Shown here piece by piece: positions 16,294-29,855 of a DNA stretch of 64,000 nucleotides. Position 1 is the first letter of the stretch. Every line of letters begins with the position of its first letter. Origin of the DNA: Actinokineospora spheciospongiae (lineage in GTDB: Bacteria; Actinomycetota; Actinomycetes; Mycobacteriales; Pseudonocardiaceae); the NCBI RefSeq assembly GCF_000564855.1, contig NZ_AYXG01000074.1, positions 62,001 to 126,000 of the forward strand. Reading direction: 5' to 3'. Position numbers and translations under genes: made by a program. The notes below the pieces were generated by a model. That model saw only the letters and a list, made by a program, of their open reading frames with translations. It had not been told where the DNA came from and made no database searches.

Positions 16294-17160
16294 ATGGGGC
16301 AGGCCCGTCCGACCTTCGAGCGCAGGCAGCTCGGCCTCACCCTGCGCAGACTGCGCGACTCGGCGGGTGTCACCCAGCAGGCGGCGGCGGACGCGGTGGG
16401 CAAGGTCCGGTCGCGGATCGTGCAGTTGGAAGACGGCACCGCGACCGCCAGCGAGGAGGACCTGACCACGCTGCTCGACTGCTACGGCGTGGCCGGGGAC
16501 GAGCGCGAGACCGTGCTCGACCTCGGCGCCCAGGCCCGCAAGCGCAGGCAGCGGCGGGTGCACATCGACCAGTTGCCCGACGCCTACCAGCGCTTCGCCG
16601 ATCTCGAAGCCAGTGCGTCCGAGATCAACTGCTTCGAGACCGGCATCATCCCAGGCCTCTTGCAGTCTCCCGGCTATGTGCAAGCTGTCATCGCTGAGTG
16701 CGACGGCATCTGGTGGCAGCACGCGGATTCGCAGGGCCCCGAGCGGCTCGCCTACCGGATGGACCGGCAGGCGCGACTGCTGCGAGCCGAAGATCGACGG
16801 ATCATGCGGTTCGTCATCACCGAGGACGCGCTCCGGGCGAGCATGGGAAGCGTCGAGGTCATGCGGGAGCAGTTGCACCACCTGCTCAACCTGCTCGACA
16901 AGCTCCCGGACCTGAACGTTCGCGTGCTGACCAACGACGCGTTCGGGAACCCCGCGCGAGGGTACGGCTTGTGTGTTTTCGGTTTCGGTGAGCGCGGAAC
17001 GCCGGTCGGGTACTCCGCGCCGGTCTTGGGGCCGTCGATGTACTACGACGGCGAAGCCGAGGTCGAGAGTATGCTGCGTGCGTTCTACCGCGTGTGGGAA
17101 CATGCGTTGAGCCGCAAGGATTCCCGGCGGCTCGTGCAGCGTATCGTCAAGGAGTTGTGA
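16294..17160 (+). CDS. XRE-family regulator, Scr1-like with C-terminal DUF5753 domain
   Basis: A 288-residue protein. ATG 16294 is chosen because GGGAG lies 6 nt upstream. Residues of about 10-70 are the helix-turn-helix (LGLTLRRLRDSAGVTQQAAADAVG, KVRSRIVQLEDGTATASEEDL). The remaining about 210 residues match the actinomycete DUF5753 pattern: FADLEASASEINCFETGIIPGLLQSPGYVQAV, then RQARLLRAEDRRIMRFVITEDALRA and LPDLNVRVLTND, and the terminal VWEHALSRKDSRRLVQRI. Such genes are nearly always followed by DUF397, as here 2 bp downstream. Some pairs are described as antitoxin-like systems; the biochemical role is unsettled. Confidence 0.88.
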   Translation: MGQARPTFERRQLGLTLRRLRDSAGVTQQAAADAVGKVRSRIVQLEDGTATASEEDLTTLLDCYGVAGDERETVLDLGAQARKRRQRRVHIDQLPDAYQRFADLEASASEINCFETGIIPGLLQSPGYVQAVIAECDGIWWQHADSQGPERLAYRMDRQARLLRAEDRRIMRFVITEDALRASMGSVEVMREQLHHLLNLLDKLPDLNVRVLTNDAFGNPARGYGLCVFGFGERGTPVGYSAPVLGPSMYYDGEAEVESMLRAFYRVWEHALSRKDSRRLVQRIVKEL

Positions 17161-17162
17161 TC

Positions 17163-17369
17163 ATGACCCTCGTGCGGGACACCGGCTGGTTCAAGAGCGC
17201 CCGCAGCGGGGGAGCCAACGAAAACTGCGTCGAGGTGCGGATCACCGCGTCCGCGACCGGCGTGCGGGACACCAAGAACCGGACCGGCGGCGTGCTGAGC
17301 CTGCGCAGCGCCGCGTGGGGAACCTTCGTGACCGGCGCCAAAGACGGCCGGTTCGACCTGTCCCTGTGA
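17163..17369 (+). CDS. DUF397 domain protein
   Basis: A 68-residue protein starting at ATG 17163, two bases after the XRE stop, so translationally coupled. It shows the DUF397 pattern: W(F)KSARSGGANENCVEVRI, then VRDTKNRTGGVLSLRSAAWGTFVTGAKDGRFDL. Small DUF397 proteins accompany XRE/DUF5753 regulators across actinomycetes and have been proposed as toxin-like or partner proteins. There is no direct activity in the sequence. Confidence 0.9.
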   Translation: MTLVRDTGWFKSARSGGANENCVEVRITASATGVRDTKNRTGGVLSLRSAAWGTFVTGAKDGRFDLSL

Positions 17370-17374
17370 ACGGG

Positions 17375-17380
17375 TAGCGT
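17375..17380 (+). promoter_or_regulatory. Predicted -10 element of rarA
   Basis: TAGCGT ends 7 nt before GTG 17388, within the 18 bp between DUF397 and rarA. TTCGAC 17 nt upstream is a weak -35 candidate. A leaderless rarA mRNA is predicted. Confidence 0.42.
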
Positions 17381-17387
17381 CGCCCGG

Positions 17388-18749
17388 GTGGAACAGGAGT
17401 TCGACCTCGACCTCTTCGGCACGACCTCCGGCCCGCCCGCGCAGCCGCCGGGGCCGCGCCGGGTGAGCCCGTCCGCGCCGCTGGCCGTGCGGATGCGCCC
17501 GGCCACCCTCGACGAGGTGCTGGGCCAGGACCACCTGCTCGGCCCCGGCGCCCCGCTGCGGCGGCTGGTGGAGGGCGCCGCGCCCGCCTCGATCCTGCTC
17601 TACGGGCCGCCCGGCACCGGCAAGACCACCCTGGCCACCCTGGTGTCCTCGGCGATCGGCAGGCGGTTCGTGGCGCTGTCGGCGCTCTCGGCCGGGGTCA
17701 AGGAGGTGCGCGGGGTCATCGACGACGCCCGCAGGCGCCTGACCCACTCCGGCGAGTCCACCGTGCTGTTCATCGACGAGGTGCACCGCTTCTCCCGCAC
17801 CCAGCAGGACGCGCTGCTCGGCGCGGTCGAGGACCGGATCGTGCTGCTGGTCGCGGCCACCACCGAGAACCCGTTCTTCTCCGTGGTCTCCCCGCTGCTG
17901 TCGCGCTCGATCGTGCTGCAACTGCACCCGCTCGGCGACGAGGACGTCCGCGCGCTGGTGCGCCGGGCGGTCGCCGACGAGCGCGGCCTCGCGGGCGCGG
18001 TGACGCTGGAGGCCGAGGCCGAGGACCACGTCGTCCGGCTCGCGGGCGGCGACGCCCGGCGCGCGCTCACCGCGCTGGAGGCCGCCGCCGACTCCGCCAC
18101 CGCCACCCGCGGCGGCGTGATCGACCTCGCCACCGTCGAGGCCACGCTGGACAAGGCCGCCGTGCGCTACGACCGCTCGGGCGACCAGCACTATGACGTG
18201 ATGAGCGCGTTCATCAAGTCCATCCGCGGTTCCGACGTCGACGCCGCGCTGCACTACCTGGCCAGGATGGTCGAGGCGGGGGAGGACCCCAGGTTCATCG
18301 CCCGGCGGCTGATCGTGCACGCCACCGAGGACGTCGGCATGGCCGACCCGACCGCGCTGCCCGCCGCGGTGGCCGCCGCCCAGGCCGTGCAGCTCATCGG
18401 CATGCCCGAGGGCAGGCTGGCGCTGGCCCAGGTCACCGTGCACCTGGCCACCGCGCCCAAGTCCAACGCGGTGATCACCGCCATCGACAGCGCGCTCGCC
18501 GACGTCCGCGCGGGCGCCGCGGGCACGGTGCCGCCGCACCTGCGCGACGGGCACTACGCGGGCGCGAAGGAACTGGGCAACGCCACCGGCTACCGCTACC
18601 CGCACGACGCCCCCGAGGGCGTGCTGCGCCAGCAGTACCCGCCGGACGCGTTGCGCGGCCGCGACTACTACAACCCCACGCAACGCGGCGCCGAGCGCCC
18701 GCTGGCCGACCGGGTGCCGAAACTGCGCAGGGTCGTGCGCGGCGACTGA
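17388..18749 (+). CDS. rarA: Replication-associated recombination protein A (MgsA/RarA AAA+ ATPase)
   Basis: A 453-residue AAA+ clamp-loader-like ATPase acting at stalled replication forks. N-terminal [17 protein letters not shown]-type sequence (here [17 protein letters not shown]) begins near residue 35. Walker A is GPPGTGKTT near 74-82, Walker B is [10 protein letters not shown] near 126-135, sensor 1 is [10 protein letters not shown], and the arginine finger region is LLSRS. The C-terminal tetramerisation part includes [24 protein letters not shown] and [23 protein letters not shown]. Full length. Confidence 0.95.
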   Translation: MEQEFDLDLFGTTSGPPAQPPGPRRVSPSAPLAVRMRPATLDEVLGQDHLLGPGAPLRRLVEGAAPASILLYGPPGTGKTTLATLVSSAIGRRFVALSALSAGVKEVRGVIDDARRRLTHSGESTVLFIDEVHRFSRTQQDALLGAVEDRIVLLVAATTENPFFSVVSPLLSRSIVLQLHPLGDEDVRALVRRAVADERGLAGAVTLEAEAEDHVVRLAGGDARRALTALEAAADSATATRGGVIDLATVEATLDKAAVRYDRSGDQHYDVMSAFIKSIRGSDVDAALHYLARMVEAGEDPRFIARRLIVHATEDVGMADPTALPAAVAAAQAVQLIGMPEGRLALAQVTVHLATAPKSNAVITAIDSALADVRAGAAGTVPPHLRDGHYAGAKELGNATGYRYPHDAPEGVLRQQYPPDALRGRDYYNPTQRGAERPLADRVPKLRRVVRGD

Positions 18750-18855
18750 TCGACTTCTCGGCCCTGTGGACAACTGTTCGCGCAGATCGCCGGTGCGGTG
18801 GAGACTGTGCTCGCAGCGGCGCAGGTCCGGGCAGGCCGGGCCGGACCGGGCGCGG

Positions 18856-18861
18856 TAGCCT
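18856..18861 (+). promoter_or_regulatory. Candidate -10 element upstream of DUF948 gene
   Basis: TAGCCT, identical to the hexamer proposed for aspS, lies 60 nt before GTG 18922 and implies a leader of about 54 nt. The rest of 18750-18921 is GC-rich non-coding sequence. Confidence 0.3.
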
Positions 18862-18921
18862 GACGCCGATCACCCGCCCCCCGACCGCACCCGGGGAGCG
18901 ACGGCCTAGGAGGAGAGTCTC

Positions 18922-19338
18922 GTGACAGCAGGGCAGATCGCCGCGCTGATCGCCGCGGGCGCGTTCGTCCTGCTCGTGGTGCTGCTGGGCGTCGTGCTGT
19001 TCAAGCTCGGCCGCACCCTCGATGAGACGACCATCGCGATCCGCAAGGCACACCAGAACAGCGACCCGCTGTTCGCGGGTGCCAACACCACGCTGACGCA
19101 CGTCAACACCCAGCTCGAGCGGGTCGACGGCATCACCTCCAACGCGCAGGCCGTCACCGGCAACGTGTCGGCGCTGACCTCGGTCTTCACCGCCACCCTG
19201 GGCGGCCCGCTGGTCAAGGCCGCCGCGCTGTCCTACGGGGTGAGCAAGGCCGTCCGCGCCCGCCGCAAGGCCAAGGGCGCGCTGGAGGGCAAGCACGCGG
19301 GCCCGGGCCTGCGCCGCGGGCGGGGGGCGAAGAAGTGA
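18922..19338 (+). CDS. DUF948 family membrane-anchored protein
   Basis: A 138-residue protein with GTG start behind a strong AGGAGGAG site. Residues of about 6-28 form a single transmembrane helix (IAALIAAGAFVLLVVLLGVVL). It is followed by a helical amphipathic stretch (TLDETTIAIRKAHQNSDPLF, THVNTQLERVDGITSNAQAV) and a basic C-terminus. The family (YtxG-like) has no firm function. The stop overlaps the start of the next small gene by 4 bp, and alaS follows, a widespread actinobacterial order. Confidence 0.88.
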   Translation: MTAGQIAALIAAGAFVLLVVLLGVVLFKLGRTLDETTIAIRKAHQNSDPLFAGANTTLTHVNTQLERVDGITSNAQAVTGNVSALTSVFTATLGGPLVKAAALSYGVSKAVRARRKAKGALEGKHAGPGLRRGRGAKK

Positions 19339-19670
19339 AGCGCCTGTTCTGGCTCGGCGTCGGCGTCGCCACCGGCGTGGCCCTGTCCCGCAAGGCCCGC
19401 GACACCGCGCACGCGGTCACCCCGGCCGGGATCGCGGGCAACGTCGGCGACGCCGTGCGCGAACTCGCCGGTGCCATCGGCGCCTTCGGCGCGGACGTCC
19501 GCGCGGGCATGTCCGAGCGCGAGGGGCAGCTGACCGACGAGGTCGAGCGCCGCTCCGGGGTCACCCCCGGGGCGCGGCACGCCCTGACCGGCGCCACCGC
19601 CCCGCAGCGCAGGCCGCGCCGGGCGGAGCCGCGCGCCACCGACGCGCGAGCGCGCCGGGCGGACGGCTGA
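19335..19670 (+). CDS. Small hypothetical protein between DUF948 and alaS (DUF6167-like)
   Basis: A 111-residue protein starting with GTG in a GTGA overlap with the DUF948 stop. The N-terminus MKRLFWLGVGVATGVALSRK is a short hydrophobic anchor, followed by a helical segment (GNVGDAVRELAGAIGAFGADVRAGMSERE), then a basic disordered tail. Similar proteins sit at this place in other actinobacteria; the DUF6167 label is from memory of that context. Function unknown. Confidence 0.72.
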   Translation: MKRLFWLGVGVATGVALSRKARDTAHAVTPAGIAGNVGDAVRELAGAIGAFGADVRAGMSEREGQLTDEVERRSGVTPGARHALTGATAPQRRPRRAEPRATDARARRADG

Positions 19671-19731
19671 GCACACGCTCGGCCTCCGCCGTTCGCGCCC
19701 GCCGAACCCGCTCGACCCCTGAGGACCGACA

Positions 19732-22397
<2,666 letters not shown>

Positions 22398-22401
<4 letters not shown>

Positions 22402-22892
22402 ACCCCTCACCGCACCGGCCCGGGGCCGACGACCCGGGGCGTGGCCGCAGGCTCGCCGTGGACGTCGGCTCCGTCCGGGTCGGGGTGGCGCTGAGCGACC
22501 CCGCGCCGATCCTGGCCAGCCCGCTGATCACGCTGGCGCGGGACGAGAAGACCAGGGCCGACCTGGCCGCGCTGGCCGGTCTCGTCACCGAGCACGAGGT
22601 GGTCGAGGTCGTCGTCGGCCTGCCCATGACCCTGGCCGCGCGGCACGGCGCCGCGGCCGAGTCGGCGGTCGCCTACGCCACCGACCTGGCCGCCCGGATC
22701 ACCCCGGTCCCGGTCCGGCTGGCCGACGAGCGGTTGACGACGGTCACCGCTTCGCGGATGCTCAGCCGGCGCGGTGTCCGGGGGAAGAAGCAGCGCGCCG
22801 TGGTCGACCAGGCCGCGGCGGTGGAGATCCTCCAGGCCTGGCTCGACGCCAGGGCCGCTGCGCTCGCACGATCTGCGGAGGCGGACTCATGA
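22398..22892 (+). CDS. ruvX: Putative pre-16S rRNA nuclease (RuvX/YqgF)
   Basis: A 164-residue RNase H-fold protein. The first active-site strand is [19 protein letters not shown] near residues 16-33, a middle motif is [15 protein letters not shown], and [15 protein letters not shown] carries the conserved DER. The end has [15 protein letters not shown], with the final catalytic Asp. It is needed for 16S rRNA 5' maturation in other bacteria. It is joined to alaS and mltG by 4-bp overlaps on both sides, the usual alaS-ruvX-mltG-aroE order. Confidence 0.95.
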
Positions 22893-24103
22893 CCGACGAC
22901 CTCGGCCTGTTCGAGGAGGAGCCGGAGCGCCGCGAGCGCCCGCGCAAGCCCAGGACCGGCGCCACGGCGCGCCCGGCCAAGCCCGACCGCAGGCGGCTCA
23001 AGCTGATCGTCGTCGGGCTGGTCGTCCTGCTCATCCTGGGCGGCGGGGCCTGGTACGGCTACCGGTTCATCAGCGACATCGGCGGCTACGACGACTTCGC
23101 GGGCGCCGGGGAGACCGACGTCGTGGTCGAGGTCGAGGGCGGTGACTCCACCGCCAACATCGCCACCAGGCTCAAGGACACCGGGGTGGTGGCCAGCTCC
23201 AAGGCGTTCCTCTCCGCCGCCGCGACCGACGCCCGGGTCCGCTCGGTGCAGCCGGGCTACTACGTGATGCGCACCAAGATCTCCGGCGCGGACGCGGTCG
23301 CCCGCATCGTCGACCCGGCCTCCAGGGTGGGCAACCTGCAGATCCGCGCGGGCACGCAGCTCGACGACATCGTCAACGGCGAGACCACCACCCCCGGCGT
23401 GCTGTCGCTCATCGCCAAGGCCTCGTGCGCCAAGCTCAACGGCCAGGACGTCTGCGTGTCGGTCGAGGACCTGCGCCAGGTCGCGCAGACGGCGGACCTG
23501 GCCGCGCTGGGCGTGCCCGACTGGGCGGCCGTGGACGCCGCCAGGGCCGAGCCCAAGCACCGGCTCGAAGGCCTGGTCATGCCGGACGTCTACGAGGTCA
23601 AGCCGGGCACCTCCGCCGAGGAGGTGTGGAAGAAGCTGCTGGCCGACTCCGTCGCCAGGCTGCAGAGCATCGGGATGCCCGGCCTGGCCGACAGCACCGG
23701 CTTCACCCCGTACCAGGTCCTGGTCATGGCGTCGCTGGTGCAGCGCGAGGCCATCAAGCCCGACTTCGCCAAGGTCTCGCGGGTCACCTACAACCGCCTC
23801 GCCCTGCCGATGAACCTGCAGTACGACTCGACGGTGAACTACGTCCTGGACCGCCCGGACATCCGCACCCGGTCCGAGGACCGCGCCAAGGCCGGGCCGT
23901 ACAACACCTACGCGAGCCCCGGTCTGCCCCCGACGCCCATCGCCGCGGTCAGCCGCGAGGCGCTGGAGGCCGCGGCCAAGCCCGCCGAGGGCAGTTGGCT
24001 GTACTTCGTGCGCTGCCAGAAGGACGGCACCTCCTGCTTCGCCGACACGCTGCCCGAGCACAATGCGAACATCAAGCTGGCCGATGAGAACGACGCCTAC
24101 TGA
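22889..24103 (+). CDS. mltG: Endolytic murein transglycosylase
   Basis: A 404-residue membrane-anchored lytic transglycosylase that cuts nascent peptidoglycan and so sets glycan chain length. A charged cytosolic N-terminus (to about residue 33) precedes one transmembrane helix ([20 protein letters not shown], about 35-54). A LysM-like region lies near 75-150. The YceG domain holds the catalytic Glu287 in [14 protein letters not shown], with [15 protein letters not shown] and [14 protein letters not shown] downstream. ATGA overlap with ruvX. The 3' end overlaps aroE by 20 bp. Confidence 0.95.
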   Translation: MTDDLGLFEEEPERRERPRKPRTGATARPAKPDRRRLKLIVVGLVVLLILGGGAWYGYRFISDIGGYDDFAGAGETDVVVEVEGGDSTANIATRLKDTGVVASSKAFLSAAATDARVRSVQPGYYVMRTKISGADAVARIVDPASRVGNLQIRAGTQLDDIVNGETTTPGVLSLIAKASCAKLNGQDVCVSVEDLRQVAQTADLAALGVPDWAAVDAARAEPKHRLEGLVMPDVYEVKPGTSAEEVWKKLLADSVARLQSIGMPGLADSTGFTPYQVLVMASLVQREAIKPDFAKVSRVTYNRLALPMNLQYDSTVNYVLDRPDIRTRSEDRAKAGPYNTYASPGLPPTPIAAVSREALEAAAKPAEGSWLYFVRCQKDGTSCFADTLPEHNANIKLADENDAY

Positions 24104-24944
24104 GCGGCGCGCGGCGGTCCTCGGCTCCCCGGTCGCCCACTCGCTGTCGCCGGTGCTGCACGGTGCCGCCTACGCCGCGCTGGGCCTGGACTGGACCTAC
24201 GAGCGGATCGAGTGCGACGAAGCCGGGCTGCCGGGCCTGGTCGCCTCGCTCGGCCCGGAGTGGGCGGGTCTGTCGGTCACCATGCCCGGCAAGCGCGCCG
24301 CCCTGCGGGTGGCCGACACCGCCTCCGACCGGGCCGTCGCGGTCGGCGCGGCCAACACCCTCGTGCACCGCCCCGACGGCTCGTGGCACGCCGACTGCAC
24401 CGACGTCGACGGCGTCGCGGGTGCCCTGCTGGTGGCCGCCGCCTACCAGCCGAGGGCGGGTGACCCGGCCCTGGTCCTGGGCGCGGGCGGCACCGCCTGC
24501 GCGGCCCTGGCGGCCTTCGCCGCGCTGGGCCTGTCGTCGGCCACCCTGGTCGTGCGGGACCGCACCCGCGCCGCCGACGCCGAGGACTGCGCCGACCGCC
24601 TCAGCCTCCCGGTGACCGTCCTGGAGTGGGACACCGCCGACTTCCGCGCCTTGGCCGCGAACTGCGCGGTGCTGGTCACCACCGCCCCCGCCCAGGCCGT
24701 CGAGCCCATCGCCGCGGACCTCGCGGGGGCCCGCCACCTGCTGGACGTCATCTACCACCCCTGGCCCACCCCGCTGGCCGCCGCCGCGGCCGAGTCCGGC
24801 GCCCACCTCGCCACCGGCCTGGACATGCTGCTGCACCAGGCTTTCGGCCAGGTCGAGCTCTTCACCGCCCAGGCGGCCCCCCGGGTCGCCATGCGCGACG
24901 CCCTCCGGGACGCCGTCGCCGACCCGGTGCCGCTGCCCCTGTAG
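24084..24944 (+). CDS. aroE: Shikimate dehydrogenase
   Basis: A 286-residue NADP-dependent enzyme reducing 3-dehydroshikimate to shikimate. ATG 24084 is chosen because it begins just before AAVLGSPVAHSLSPVLHGAAY, the substrate-binding motif. LSVTMPGKRAAL carries the catalytic Lys, and GAANTLVHR and CTDVDG supply further active-site residues. The nucleotide fold has LVLGAGGTACAALAAFAALG. It overlaps the end of mltG. The remaining window-located shikimate genes form a second block 1.4 kb downstream, separated by a strong hairpin. Confidence 0.94.
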   Translation: MRTTPTERRAAVLGSPVAHSLSPVLHGAAYAALGLDWTYERIECDEAGLPGLVASLGPEWAGLSVTMPGKRAALRVADTASDRAVAVGAANTLVHRPDGSWHADCTDVDGVAGALLVAAAYQPRAGDPALVLGAGGTACAALAAFAALGLSSATLVVRDRTRAADAEDCADRLSLPVTVLEWDTADFRALAANCAVLVTTAPAQAVEPIAADLAGARHLLDVIYHPWPTPLAAAAAESGAHLATGLDMLLHQAFGQVELFTAQAAPRVAMRDALRDAVADPVPLPL

Positions 24945-24945
24945 A

Positions 24946-24980
24946 CCCGCGGATTCCTTGCACTGCACGGAATCCGCGGG
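24946..24980 (+). terminator. Hairpin terminator after aroE
   Basis: A perfect 12-bp stem: CCCGCGGATTCC (24946-24957) with its complement at 24969-24980 and an 11-nt loop, starting 2 bp after the aroE stop. No T tract. Confidence 0.82.
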
Positions 24981-25013
24981 CTGTCAAACGTCCATCCCCA
25001 CGCCATCGTGGCA

Positions 25014-25042
25014 ATGACAAGGCTCCGCCGGGTTCGTACGGT
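25014..25042 (+). promoter_or_regulatory. Predicted promoter of the prepilin peptidase gene
   Basis: -35 ATGACA (25014-25019), 17-nt spacer, -10 TACGGT (25037-25042), ending 6 nt before ATG 25049. This is one of the few leaderless candidates here with a good -35. Confidence 0.55.
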
Positions 25043-25048
25043 GGAGTC

Positions 25049-25792
25049 ATGACCAAGACATCGTTCCCCATGTCGTTCCCCGCGGCATTTCCCGCCGCCG
25101 CAAGGGTTTCCGCCCAGGTCCTCGCCGTCGCCTGCCTGGTCTTGCTCTGCGCGGCCTGGCTCTCCCCGTTCCTGGTCCTCGCCCTGGCGACGGGTTCCCT
25201 GGCCGGGGCGCTCTCCCGCAACCTCCTGGCCAAGGTCCCGCACGGCACCAGAGCCGGACCGGGGCAGTGCGAGCTCCCCACGGCTCTCCTGTGGACAGTC
25301 GTCGCCCTCCTCTGGCAGCACGCCCACCTGCCGACGGCGTGGTTGACCGTGGTCCTCCCGCTCACCTGGGTGGCCGTGCCCCTGGCGGTGGTCGACCTCC
25401 ACCACCGCCGCCTGCCCAGGGCCCTCACCGTTCCCACCGCGGCCTTGGCGTTACCGCTGCTGGCCGGGCCCGCGCTCGCCACGGGTTGGGCGCTTCTGCT
25501 CCACGCGGTCTTGGGCGCGGCCGTCCTCGGTGCGCTCCACAGCCTCATCCACCACGCGAACCCCGCGGCGTTGGGCAGAGGAGACGTCTTCCTCTCCGCC
25601 CCACTGGGTGCCGTGCAGGGTGCCCTCGGCTTGCCCGCGCTGATCGCGGCGACCTTCCTGGCCGCGGTCACCACGCTCGCCCTCCACGTGGTGACCCGCC
25701 GCGCTCCCCGCTACCGCACCGGTGTCCCGCACGCGCCCGGGATGCTGTTGGGCACGACGACGGTCGCCCTGGTGACCCTCGCCGGTGTGTGA
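25049..25792 (+). CDS. A24 family prepilin peptidase
   Basis: A 247-residue polytopic membrane aspartic protease of the type IV prepilin peptidase class. The two catalytic aspartates are visible: Asp116 in VVDLHHRRLP and Asp179 in the GRGDVFLS form of the GxGD motif. About six or seven hydrophobic segments cover most of the length. The N-terminal zinc/methylase domain of full PilD is absent, as in actinobacterial forms. It would process pilin-like or pseudopilin signal peptides, but no pilin gene is in the window. The aroE-peptidase-aroC order is often seen in this group. Confidence 0.88.
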   Translation: MTKTSFPMSFPAAFPAAARVSAQVLAVACLVLLCAAWLSPFLVLALATGSLAGALSRNLLAKVPHGTRAGPGQCELPTALLWTVVALLWQHAHLPTAWLTVVLPLTWVAVPLAVVDLHHRRLPRALTVPTAALALPLLAGPALATGWALLLHAVLGAAVLGALHSLIHHANPAALGRGDVFLSAPLGAVQGALGLPALIAATFLAAVTTLALHVVTRRAPRYRTGVPHAPGMLLGTTTVALVTLAGV

Positions 25793-25820
25793 TCCGCGCC
25801 CGCCGACACGGGCGCCGGGA

Positions 25821-26192
25821 TCAGCCCGCCGTGTAGTAGTAGTTGTCCGCCACGACCCGCCCGGTGCCGTCCAACGACAGCCGGAACACGTGGAACAGCG
25901 ACGGGTGCCGCTCGATCCAGGTCACCGCGGTCTCGTAGAGGCTGCTGGTCCCGACCCAGTGCGCGGTGACGACCTCCTTGGGCACGTCGAACCGGCGGGC
26001 GGTCGGGAAGGTGAACGTCCGGGCCGTCCTGTCGATCGTGATCTGTCCCATCGCGATCAGGTCCTGCGGGGTGGTCGTCACCACGCCCCGCACCGCCGCG
26101 GATGCGGTCGGGGAAGCCGAGGCGGGAGTGGTGAACGCGGCCACGCCGGTCAGGGTCAGAACGGCGGCCAGAGCCGGGATGAGCTTCCGCAT
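25821..26192 (-). CDS. Small secreted hypothetical protein
   Basis: A 123-residue protein with ATG 26192 behind AGGAG (7-nt spacing). The signal peptide is MRKLIPALAAVLTLTGVAAF followed by TTPASAS, with probable cleavage after ASA near residue 27. The mature part of about 95 residues is beta-rich and aromatic (TIDRTARTFTFPTARRFDVP, HWVGTSSLYETAVTWIERHP, RVVADNYYYTAG). No cysteines and no known domain recognised. It is convergent with the prepilin peptidase and divergent from aroC. Confidence 0.75.
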   Translation of the reverse strand: MRKLIPALAAVLTLTGVAAFTTPASASPTASAAVRGVVTTTPQDLIAMGQITIDRTARTFTFPTARRFDVPKEVVTAHWVGTSSLYETAVTWIERHPSLFHVFRLSLDGTGRVVADNYYYTAG

Positions 26193-26225
26193 TCGGCACT
26201 CCTGGTTTGTTTGTACCTTTTGTCC

Positions 26226-26231
26226 ATTTTA
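26226..26231 (-). promoter_or_regulatory. Candidate -10 element of the small secreted protein gene
   Basis: TAAAAT on the minus strand (26231-26226) is a near-consensus -10 in a locally AT-rich patch, giving a leader of about 27 nt that contains the AGGAG site. No convincing -35. Confidence 0.4.
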
Positions 26232-26302
26232 TCAGGTGAGGAGGTGACCGGCGGAGCGTCCAGCCTGCCCGAGGCTGTGCGGGCGGCGCGGGGTTGACAT
26301 GA

Positions 26303-26308
26303 CAGGAT
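26303..26308 (+). promoter_or_regulatory. Predicted -10 element of aroC
   Basis: CAGGAT ends 6 nt before GTG 26315, placing the transcription start on the start codon. A TTGACA just upstream (26294-26299) is too close to serve as its -35. Confidence 0.38.
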
Positions 26309-26314
26309 TGCCGC

Positions 26315-29674
<3,360 letters not shown>

Positions 29675-29798
29675 CCTGAGTCGGACAGCACCTGAACTGC
29701 GAAAATGGTCCTGGTGGGCCCGGGTGGAGGCGCTGTTCGAGGCTCCCGCGCCCCGTGCCGCAGGGCGGTGGAGGGGCGGTGGGGCGTTCGCCGGTGCC

Positions 29799-29804
29799 TA
29801 GACT
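29799..29804 (+). promoter_or_regulatory. Candidate -10 element of the lipoprotein gene
   Basis: TAGACT, in the context GCCTAGACTGG that recurs almost exactly upstream of def, lies 52 nt before ATG 29856. GGAGG at about 29840 is the ribosome binding site. Confidence 0.35.
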
Positions 29805-29855
29805 GGGCCGGACGCCGACCCCGACGGCGTCCCGGCACGGAGGTCCCCACCGCAC

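Noticed and set aside
26294-26299. Perfect TTGACA upstream of aroC as a -35 box
   Set aside because: Only 15 bp before the start codon and 3 bp before the plausible -10, so it cannot pair with any -10 upstream of the gene start.
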